Source: Geobacter sp.
GTDB taxonomy: Bacteria; Desulfobacterota; Desulfuromonadia; Geobacterales; Pseudopelobacteraceae
NCBI GenBank assembly: GCA_003574895.1
Contig: PJFB01000002.1
Span: 248,001-312,000, forward strand
Reading direction: 5' to 3'
Length of the DNA stretch: 64,000 nucleotides
The notes below the pieces were generated by a model, which had not been told where the DNA came from, searched no databases, and was given only the letters and a program-made list of their open reading frames with translations. The stretch's first letter is position 1. Every line of letters begins with the position of its first letter. Positions 58,369-64,000 of this stretch are shown one piece after another. The position numbers and the translations under genes are program-made.

Positions 58369-58675
58369 AAAATCTCCTGGGTGGTGGATGTGGCTCTCGG
58401 CGTGATCTGCGCGGTGAGGCTAACGGATCATGGTCTACGCCGAAGTTATAAACTGTTTTTTGTAGAATGTCAGGAATTCTCTCAGGGTGTGAGCCGAAGA
58501 TGAGGCTGTATCACCAGAGACATCTCACGCTGCGCTTATACCTCATCGTTCGGACTCCATCTGCTGTATCATTCGATCACGCGCCATGCCTGGCGCACAC
58601 GGAGTTGGACCGTTCCCGCTTCTGTTGCTATTCCGTACAAACACTGACAACCAGTTCCTGCTTTGCAATAACAAC
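58369..58675. other. 307-base region between aroE and the DUF1614 gene
   Basis: No supported gene or clear structural element is visible. It must contain the aroE promoter on the minus strand, which I could not place with confidence. The base composition shifts here towards the accessory region on the right. Confidence 0.3.
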
Positions 58676-59398
58676 TTACAAACGCCCCTCGGCGCCTCCT
58701 CGGTATCGCCTACTTTTGCCCACAAACACACTTGCAAAGAGTACGGCAAGAATGCCGGTAAGAAAAACGCCATCGAAGGTACCCGCTCCTCCTATTGAGG
58801 CAACAGGCGCTCCCAACCCTCCGATCTTTCCGAGATTAAGAATATCCGCCCCAAGAAGCGTCCCCATGCACCCCGAAACGTACGCCAAAGCCGGTGCGTA
58901 CCTTCTCGATAACATGACAGCAACAATGGTTGCCGCTATGGGCGGAATAAAAATGGGAACCGCGATACCTACCCCCCGCACCGGCGCTGCCATCATGTGA
59001 ACTAAAACCGCCACTATTGCTACCCCCGCCATTGCCGTGCCGAAAAACCTGTTCTTCACCGTGAGATATACGGATACCAAAGATGGAATAACAGCACCTC
59101 CAAAGTTTATGGCAACGACAGTTCCCTGTCCTTCCGTAAGCACGGGTATCATATGTCTTATGCCGAAATAATCGACATATCCAGGCATTACCATCTGTTC
59201 CGGGGGAAGTTCGAACAACGGAATGTTTATATAGCTGCCGAACAATGATAAGAACATCACAAGGAAAAGATAGCGCTGGCCGATCCCGATTCTGTGATAT
59301 GCGTAACCGAGAATTCCTATCTCGATGAACGAAACAAGGAAAACGAACAGGAATACGAACAGTAATATTATGGATGCTGAAACCGGAAAATAGTGCAC
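58676..59398 (-). CDS. DUF1614-like integral membrane protein
   Basis: A 240-residue membrane protein with about six to seven hydrophobic helices. The first (IILLFVFLFVFLVSFIEIGI) lacks a cleavage site. A conserved-looking loop reads GYVDYFGIRHMIPVL, and the C-terminal half holds GTLLGADILNLGKI and GAGTFDGVFLTGIL. These resemble DUF1614 proteins, whose role is unknown. It stands alone on the minus strand at the left border of the accessory region. Confidence 0.75.
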   Translation of the reverse strand: MHYFPVSASIILLFVFLFVFLVSFIEIGILGYAYHRIGIGQRYLFLVMFLSLFGSYINIPLFELPPEQMVMPGYVDYFGIRHMIPVLTEGQGTVVAINFGGAVIPSLVSVYLTVKNRFFGTAMAGVAIVAVLVHMMAAPVRGVGIAVPIFIPPIAATIVAVMLSRRYAPALAYVSGCMGTLLGADILNLGKIGGLGAPVASIGGAGTFDGVFLTGILAVLFASVFVGKSRRYRGGAEGRL

Positions 59399-59727
59399 GA
59401 TTGACCCCCTTTACCAGAAACTCCCCTTACCAACGGCGTCCACCTGTCTTGCCCTGAAGTTGTCATGTTATCTCGCTTGCGGAGGTCGCAGAAGGTGAAC
59501 TCAGGACTGTCGCAGCTTGAGGGAGCAATAAGGGGACAGGGAGCAATTACGCGGTTAAAGCTGGTGTCAATCCTTCTTCAATTAGGTGCCTGTCCCCTTA
59601 TTGCTCTCCCGTGACAATGCATTTTGCTTGTGCAGCCATGGCAACTTCCCCTTCCTCTTCTCATAAAGCAATAAAGCAACTACGTTACCCCACCATGGCT
59701 CCTTCGCCCTCGGGTGTGTGATGTGGG
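59399..59727. other. 329-base region between the DUF1614 and DUF3089 genes
   Basis: It contains no gene. Its main content is a perfect 18-bp inverted repeat described separately (59523-59606). The remaining bases, 59607-59727, show nothing recognisable. Confidence 0.4.
59523..59606. repeat. inverted repeat with TAAGGGGACAGG arms (REP-like or mini-element)
   Basis: GAGCAATAAGGGGACAGG at 59523-59540 and its exact reverse complement at 59589-59606 are separated by 48 bases. GGGGACAGG motifs of this kind flank small transposase genes (Y1/RAYT type) in many genomes. None is encoded here, so this could be a solo, mobilisable unit. Confidence 0.65.
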
Positions 59728-60969
59728 CTATTTACCGGTGTTATAAGCATTTATCCGAGTGGTGACATTCTCTTCAAGGTTGAAGAAAAAGAAAGCGTAG
59801 TCGTAGTTGTGGTACCAACCTGGCCGTAAGCTGTACGGGAGATTCAAGCTGTCAAACGTTCCGGGTGCTGGCAGTTGAGATGGGTCAATCACCAGAGCGC
59901 CTTGTTTGTTTTGCGCGCCGGTGTAGTTGGGAATTTTAACCGCATCGACTGAAACACCCCCGATCAACTGATTTACCCAATTGACCGGATTTTGGCCAGC
60001 AGGTGGCACCAGTTGAGGATTTGCAGGCGCCTGAAACTTATAGAAAACAGCGCCTAAATTTGCCGAGGCGGGGGCAGCGGTAGCCTCAGAGCTGTTCGGT
60101 GACGTTGCGACCCATGTCAATGGATTAACGCTATATGCGTTCGGTTTCACTATCCCAACTCCGGTTGGATGCGTTGAGTCTACTGCCAGCGACCAATCTC
60201 CTGCCAGTTCCTGAGTGTTATACGTAATGATACAGCCTGTCTGATTACTACTACTGCAAATACCGAGTGACGTCAGAGCGGGATAGTTTTGCATATCTTG
60301 CTCCGTAACTGACCAGCCGATGATATATGCGGCAACCAACTGCTTACGGAGTGCCGCGTCTCCAAACCGTCGCTCCAGAAGCATCAGCAACAGATTGGAA
60401 CCCTGGCTATGGCCTGCAAGAATAAATGGTCTCGATTTACCTGAGGCATCTTTGTTGTAATGCTGAAGGAAGTAGGTGAATGCATCGCTGACATCCGAAT
60501 ATGCCGTTTCCATCGCCTGATTTGCCGCCGGAATGTTAGCTGGAGCAATCCCCCACAGGAGCGCCTGAAGCACATTAATACCGGCTGACTGGCGATAGTA
60601 TGGTACGTACAGGTTGGTGCCAGCCTTATAGAAGACGCTTGCCTTCGATGCAACTTGATTCGTAATTCCTGGATCAGCGGTAGCAAGTTCTATGGTCTGG
60701 TTCCAGCCTGTAGTGTAGGTTGGGCCGTTGTTGGCTGGATTGGGGAAATAAGTCGATGGATAGACGAAGAAAACATCCACGGCTTGTGATGCCGTTATTG
60801 GAAGAGTCTGCCAGTTTGTTTTAAGCGCATAATCGGTGATCCCCGGAGCGGCAGTATACTCAGTGGTTGTCACACTATTGCCGCAACCCAGCATGGTCGT
60901 CAGCACAAGACAACAGAAACAAGCCGCCAGCATAAAATTACGTTTTTTTGCTTTCTTTGTGGTCTCCAT
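59728..60969 (-). CDS. DUF3089 domain lipoprotein (alpha/beta-hydrolase type)
   Basis: A 413-residue envelope protein. FMLAACFCCLVLTTMLGC is a lipoprotein signal with Cys29. The mature region starts with VDVFFVYPSTYFP, characteristic of DUF3089, and contains FILAGHSQGSNLLLMLL, a Gly-x-Ser-x-Gly-type nucleophile elbow (GHSQG). The reaction is unknown; relatives are predicted esterase- or lipase-like. The gene lies between an inverted-repeat element and the cassette-like AT-rich gene. Confidence 0.82.
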   Translation of the reverse strand: METTKKAKKRNFMLAACFCCLVLTTMLGCGNSVTTTEYTAAPGITDYALKTNWQTLPITASQAVDVFFVYPSTYFPNPANNGPTYTTGWNQTIELATADPGITNQVASKASVFYKAGTNLYVPYYRQSAGINVLQALLWGIAPANIPAANQAMETAYSDVSDAFTYFLQHYNKDASGKSRPFILAGHSQGSNLLLMLLERRFGDAALRKQLVAAYIIGWSVTEQDMQNYPALTSLGICSSSNQTGCIITYNTQELAGDWSLAVDSTHPTGVGIVKPNAYSVNPLTWVATSPNSSEATAAPASANLGAVFYKFQAPANPQLVPPAGQNPVNWVNQLIGGVSVDAVKIPNYTGAQNKQGALVIDPSQLPAPGTFDSLNLPYSLRPGWYHNYDYAFFFFNLEENVTTRINAYNTGK

Positions 60970-61079
60970 AATGTCGCCTTTCTTGCTGCAATTATTGATT
61001 AATACTCTCGCAAATACACAACTTGTAATCGGGAGAACTGAAACCAGAGTATTTGCTCCCGGATACCGTCTACCCTCGG

Positions 61080-61149
61080 ATTCAACGCATAAAGCACACC
61101 GGTCGGCGGGGGCTTTTTCCCCGCTGACCGGTGGTGCCGATTGTTGGGT
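61080..61149 (-). other. attC-like recombination site downstream of the AT-rich gene
   Basis: Read on the minus strand, the 70-bp segment begins ACCCAAC (fits RYYYAAC) directly after the stop and ends GTTGAAT (fits GTTRRRY). Between them CACCGGTCAGCGGGG pairs with CCCCGCCGACCGGTG around AAAAAGC (15 bp, one G-T pair). No T run follows, so it is not a standard terminator. It begins 4 bases from the stop codon at 61153. Integron attC identity is inferred from layout only. Confidence 0.5.
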
Positions 61150-61152
61150 GCC

Positions 61153-61971
61153 TTATGTGATGAATCTACTTAGCCTGGCCGGGATCACTGTTTGAAGTTC
61201 CTCAACCGTGGAAAAGCTGAGTATATTAATGTCGCGAATCAGGAGTTTTTTCGCTTTTTGTGTCATTAATATGATGTGAGGTTTTAGTTCTTTTGGAAGC
61301 ATTGGGAATGCTAACAGTGATTGCGCCCAAAGCGCCATAACTAGTGTTGTATAGTATCTCGCTTGGAGTGTGTTGTCGTGAGGAGAATAGGTATAACAGG
61401 TGTTGTTGTCGTTGCGGTAACTCCCGGACGAAATCATGTTTGAGTGCGTGTGTTGGCAAAGATAGTTGTACAGGCCAGAAAACAGTTCTTCGTCTTCCGC
61501 AATACCTGTTCCTCTAGCGAGGTCAGAAATACTTAAAAATAGTGAAGATGTTTCCTCGGTATTCTTGTTACGAACTTTCCTTGTATCCCTTTTACCTTTT
61601 GGCGTTATTGGATGTTCAAGAATACCAACACCAAGCCCTATGCGATTATAAATAAAATATTCAAGCGCGGTTGGATTATGAATGACATATGTACTACTGA
61701 GATAGTTTTCATATATCGATCTAAGAATTATTAATGCGTCCTCTGCAAACTTCTTTTCAATAAGAAACTTTATTGCATACAAGCTTCGACACGATTTTGT
61801 AACGCAAAAGTAAACAAAATCGTTGACCAGTAACTCGACGTCGCCACTCCTTTGGATAAGGGCAAGTGGCTTCCCGTGTTCATCGATGAGGTCCATGAAA
61901 AAGACGAGCGAGGAATCAAGCCAGTCCCCAAGATCAAGATAAAGTTTTTCAAGTTTCTTTGATTTTGTCAT
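61153..61971 (-). CDS. AT-rich gene, DUF5677/HEPN-like protein, candidate integron cassette gene
   Basis: The 272-residue product is mainly helical, with no signal peptide. VTKSCRSLYAIKFLIEKKF, ALIILRSIYENYLSSTYVIH and GLYNYLCQHTHSNM resemble DUF5677-type proteins, which are related to HEPN folds; this is a weak match by eye. The composition is clearly more AT-rich than its neighbours, a sign of transfer. The ATG lies 8 bases after a GTTAGAC core, and an attC-like hairpin begins 4 bases after the stop, the arrangement of an integron cassette. No ribosome site is clear. Confidence 0.72.
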   Translation of the reverse strand: MTKSKKLEKLYLDLGDWLDSSLVFFMDLIDEHGKPLALIQRSGDVELLVNDFVYFCVTKSCRSLYAIKFLIEKKFAEDALIILRSIYENYLSSTYVIHNPTALEYFIYNRIGLGVGILEHPITPKGKRDTRKVRNKNTEETSSLFLSISDLARGTGIAEDEELFSGLYNYLCQHTHSNMISSGSYRNDNNTCYTYSPHDNTLQARYYTTLVMALWAQSLLAFPMLPKELKPHIILMTQKAKKLLIRDINILSFSTVEELQTVIPARLSRFIT

Positions 61972-61978
61972 TTATTTC

Positions 61979-62026
61979 GTCTAACTCGTAATTGACCGGT
62001 TCACGCGCGCACGCGCGTGAACCGGT
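61979..62026 (-). other. 32-bp palindrome and GTTAGAC core before the AT-rich gene
   Basis: ACCGGTTCACGCGCG-CA-CGCGCGTGAACCGGT at 61995-62026 is a perfect 15-bp inverted repeat with a 2-base centre. On the minus strand it is followed by GTTAGAC at 61985-61979, which equals the R' core of many attC sites, then the ATG 8 bases on. No RYYYAAC partner is evident on the other side, so it could be a partial or degenerate site. Confidence 0.45.
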
Positions 62027-62075
62027 GATCCTCCCGAATGGAACATTTATCCCGGAAATAATACCCGAAACGGAT

Positions 62076-62384
62076 CTATTTCGTTGCTGGCGACTCCAAC
62101 CCCGAACGCCGGATAAAACCGACTCTCAACCCGAAGGGCCGGGCAATCTTCTCCAGCGTCTCCAGGGTCGGGTTCCCCCGGTCCTTCTCTATCTCCATGA
62201 GCACCCGTGGGTAGATCTTGAGCACTCGCTCGGCGTACTCCGTCTGACTCAACCCCACGATCAGGCGCATCCGGCGCGTGGCCTGGCCCAAGGTGAGCCT
62301 GCCCGCCTCCAGGTCGGCGTAGAGCGTCTCCTTTTCCTGGCGGATCTCTTCAAGCGTCCGTTTTTTGGTGGTTCTGCGCGGCAT
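62076..62384 (-). CDS. hipB: HipB-type XRE antitoxin
   Basis: A 102-residue DNA-binding protein. Residues 28-85 form a helix-turn-helix (LGQATRRMRLIVGLSQTEYA, RVLMEIEKDRGNPTLETLEK). The helix before it (TLEEIRQEKETLYADLEAG) is an N-terminal extension. It begins 1 base after the hipA stop, so it is translated from the same message; toxin precedes antitoxin here, the reverse of E. coli hipBA. It should neutralise HipA and repress the operon at the palindromes upstream of hipA. Confidence 0.88.
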   Translation of the reverse strand: MPRRTTKKRTLEEIRQEKETLYADLEAGRLTLGQATRRMRLIVGLSQTEYAERVLKIYPRVLMEIEKDRGNPTLETLEKIARPFGLRVGFIRRSGLESPATK

Positions 62385-62385
62385 G

Positions 62386-63669
62386 TTATCCCCTCTTCCC
62401 GGCGTCCCGCAGATCGGCAGCGATTTCGGCGCACCGCCTGCTGACCCCATCGATCACCCGATCCTCGACGCCGCATTCCCGCATGGTTTGGGGAAGTTGT
62501 GCCACAGCATCCGCATGCCCGCTCAAAAAGGAGCGGGTCTCCTGCGGGGCGAGATGAGGCTGCAGCGCGTCCGCTATCCTGCCCCAGCACGGCCGGCCGA
62601 TAACCGGTTCCAGCTCACCTTCCCAGCGGGAAGAGCGGGGGATGCCTTCGGGGTCCAGAAACATGGGGGCAAAATCGTAGAGAGGGGACAGCATGACCGC
62701 GCCGCCGACGTATTTGATGAGTGCGCTGTTGCGGCCGTGGTTGTCGGTGTTGCGCAGGGCAGCGTTCAGAATATCCCTCCGCAGGTATTCATAGAGTTCC
62801 GCACGGACATCGCCGGCAAAGGCGGCGATAACGGCACAGAAGACGGCATGATTGCCCCGGCGGCCGTATTCGGTAATACCTGCGGCTGAGGTGAGGCTTT
62901 CCAGGCCGTGCCGGACAAGGCCACCTTCGTTGGCCTCCCGGTCAAAACGGGGGATGAACAAGGCATCGTGGGTGAAGTCCAACTTCTGCCCGGTGCGAAC
63001 ACCAAAACGCCGCGCCACCTCATAATAGGGAGCTTCATTCCGTAGCACGGTCAGGTCTGCTTCGGTCTTGCCACGCGGGAACTTGACCAGCCAGCAGTCC
63101 AGGACATCCCGGTCTTCCAGGGCGCCGTCGGGGTGCCAGCGGCGGTTTCGGTCCCGTACCAGGAGGAATTTCGGTGCATCGCCGGCAACGTCGCTAGCGC
63201 CAGCAACCACCGCTCCCCGCGCCTCGGCATACTCGATGAAATCGGCCTGCTTCTCGACGATCTCATCTTTTGTGAAACCGGGATGGTGCCCAGCCGGCGG
63301 GATGACCGCCTCGGCCACCCGAAGGTTACCCGGCGGGTTGCCGGCGCCATGCAGCAGAAGCTGCCAATCGGCTTTTTCGTTGTCGGGAAGACCGAGCCTG
63401 CGTAACCAGACGCGACGGCCTGCTCCGGAAGGAAGGATGTCAAGAAGGAAAGGAGGCCATTCGTCATTGTCATACAGTTCGAAATTTATTGGGTACCGTA
63501 AGCCGACCCGACATTCCGGCGGGTTTGCCATATGGTCGAGGGTGTATTCCGCTGCATACTCGAAGTAACCGCTGCCGGCGATTCCCTTGGCGATCTCTCT
63601 TTGCCCGGGTCCGAATGTGCCGGCGTTTGTCCATCTACCGTTGATATGTATCTGTATTGTGGCAATCAT
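62386..63669 (-). CDS. hipA: HipA-type serine/threonine kinase toxin
   Basis: A 427-residue kinase. YPINFELYDNDEWPPFLLDI begins the HipA N-terminal domain. KFLLVRDRN is the region of the ATP lysine. NAALRNTDNHGRNSALI holds the catalytic Asp and Asn (NxDxHxxN), and LSPLYDFAPMF holds the DFG-like Asp. E. coli HipA phosphorylates glutamyl-tRNA synthetase and induces dormancy; the target here is unknown. The ATG at 63669 lies inside an 18-bp palindrome. It precedes hipB by one base. Confidence 0.9.
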   Translation of the reverse strand: MIATIQIHINGRWTNAGTFGPGQREIAKGIAGSGYFEYAAEYTLDHMANPPECRVGLRYPINFELYDNDEWPPFLLDILPSGAGRRVWLRRLGLPDNEKADWQLLLHGAGNPPGNLRVAEAVIPPAGHHPGFTKDEIVEKQADFIEYAEARGAVVAGASDVAGDAPKFLLVRDRNRRWHPDGALEDRDVLDCWLVKFPRGKTEADLTVLRNEAPYYEVARRFGVRTGQKLDFTHDALFIPRFDREANEGGLVRHGLESLTSAAGITEYGRRGNHAVFCAVIAAFAGDVRAELYEYLRRDILNAALRNTDNHGRNSALIKYVGGAVMLSPLYDFAPMFLDPEGIPRSSRWEGELEPVIGRPCWGRIADALQPHLAPQETRSFLSGHADAVAQLPQTMRECGVEDRVIDGVSRRCAEIAADLRDAGKRG

Positions 63670-63825
63670 GCTATTCCAATAGCATCATAACGATAAAATC
63701 TCAACTAAATATGCTATTAAAACACCCAACTATCTAATGGGAGCTGAGAATAAGTTTAGTTATTATGCTACTGAAATAGCATACATCATCCTGTTTATGC
63801 CATTCAATAGTTATTGTAATAGCAT
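63668..63825 (-). promoter_or_regulatory. array of palindromic operators upstream of hipA
   Basis: ATGCTATT-cc-AATAGCAT (63668-63685) is a perfect 18-bp palindrome covering the hipA start codon. ATGCTACT-ga-AATAGCAT (63765-63782) differs by one base. A half site ATGCTATT is at 63711-63718, and AATAGCAT at 63818-63825 has a weak partner (TAGTTATT) at 63808-63815. ATGCCATT at 63797-63804 is a further degenerate half. Site centres lie about 43, 54 and 43 bases apart. Confidence 0.75.
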
Positions 63826-63888
63826 ATTATAACATAACTTTGTGCGTGAAAGGGGGAGGAAATCGGTCCTGAAATTAAGGTTACTGCG

Positions 63889-64000
63889 ATGGAAACCAAG
63901 GTAGAGCGTATTGCTGATGTCGTTGTTCTGGTGAACCTTGGCGCCGAGGCGAAAACTCCTGGAAAGCTTGTCGCCGCTGAAAACACGTTCACGCTGGCCG
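63889..64000 (+). CDS. start of a possible gene at the right edge (unknown)
   Basis: The frame opens METKVERIADVVVLVNLGAE and stays open to the window end (37 codons), with AAGG upstream at 63877-63880 and a strong GGGGGAGG at 63852-63859. The visible part is too short to assign. A 62-codon frame on the other strand covers the same bases but has no better support. It lies divergent to hipA, beyond the operator array. Confidence 0.35.
   Translation, partial: METKVERIADVVVLVNLGAEAKTPGKLVAAENTFTLA

Noticed and set aside
61097-61133. Hairpin after the AT-rich gene read as an ordinary terminator
   Set aside because: The 15-bp stem has no T run on either side, so an attC-like site explains it better.
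63804-63992. Minus-strand 62-codon frame at the right edge
   Set aside because: It runs through the hipA operator array and has no clear ribosome site; the plus-strand frame is slightly better supported.

Overview
The window looks like the chromosome of a Geobacter/Pelobacter-type bacterium (Desulfuromonadales or Geobacterales). The grounds are the GC-rich coding sequence, the gatCAB-cheY-cheA order, the GGDEF response regulators, the PilB-like/PilT pair, and a complete-looking methylmalonyl-CoA branch of the kind used for propionate metabolism. A propionate-forming or propionate-oxidising relative such as Pelobacter propionicus would fit, but this is inferred from gene content only. No prophage, CRISPR array or complete insertion sequence was seen.

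Layout. 1-7 kb: 5' part of argC, an SDR oxidoreductase, a lipoprotein, a DJ-1/PfpI protein, the pncB-pncA nicotinate/nicotinamide salvage pair, and a flavoprotein, flavoredoxin and CxxC-protein operon. 7-20 kb: rplM-rpsI, gatCAB followed by a CheY-like receiver and CheA, two tandem LolA-like carriers, a YajQ protein, rimO, a DksA protein, a DUF362 ferredoxin-like protein, and a REC-PAS-GGDEF regulator. 20.6-21.2 kb: three tRNAs (Lys-UUU, Lys-CUU, Glu-UUC), each followed by its own intrinsic terminator. 21-29 kb: a short GGQ release-factor-like protein, moaC-mog, hisZ-purA, exported proteins and a porin-like protein. 29-38.4 kb: methylmalonyl-CoA epimerase, a mutase catalytic subunit, a very long biotin carboxylase/BCCP fusion, a carboxyltransferase, an XRE-cupin regulator and a GlcF-like Fe-S protein. 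38.5-45 kb: trmFO-topA-dprA and envelope genes (LysM, CpoB-like). 45-58 kb: U32 peptidase, ArnT-like transferase, DegT aminotransferase, a PIN toxin/antitoxin pair, dnaB, two repeat elements, a catalytically degenerate PilB-like protein, pilT, a 660-aa unknown, and aroK-aroE. 58.4-64 kb is accessory: a DUF1614 membrane protein, an inverted-repeat element, a DUF3089 lipoprotein, an AT-rich gene flanked by integron-cassette-like sites, a hipA-hipB kinase/antitoxin pair with several operator palindromes, and the start of a possible gene at the right edge.

How genes work together. Carboxyltransferase, biotin carboxylase/BCCP, mutase and epimerase together would interconvert propionyl-CoA and succinyl-CoA. 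The adjacent XRE-cupin regulator has a perfect palindrome over its own likely -10 region. rplM-rpsI and gatCAB serve translation, as do the tRNAs, rimO and the GGQ protein. dksA links to the stringent response.

The best leads for new biology are: (i) the PilB-like pseudo-ATPase whose ribosome binding site lies in a ~190-bp MITE-like long hairpin at 51934-52123; (ii) the attC-like hairpin and GTTAGAC core flanking the AT-rich gene at 61153-61971; (iii) the phased operator array upstream of hipA, whose first site covers the hipA start codon; and (iv) the uncharacterised 660-aa protein downstream of aroK.
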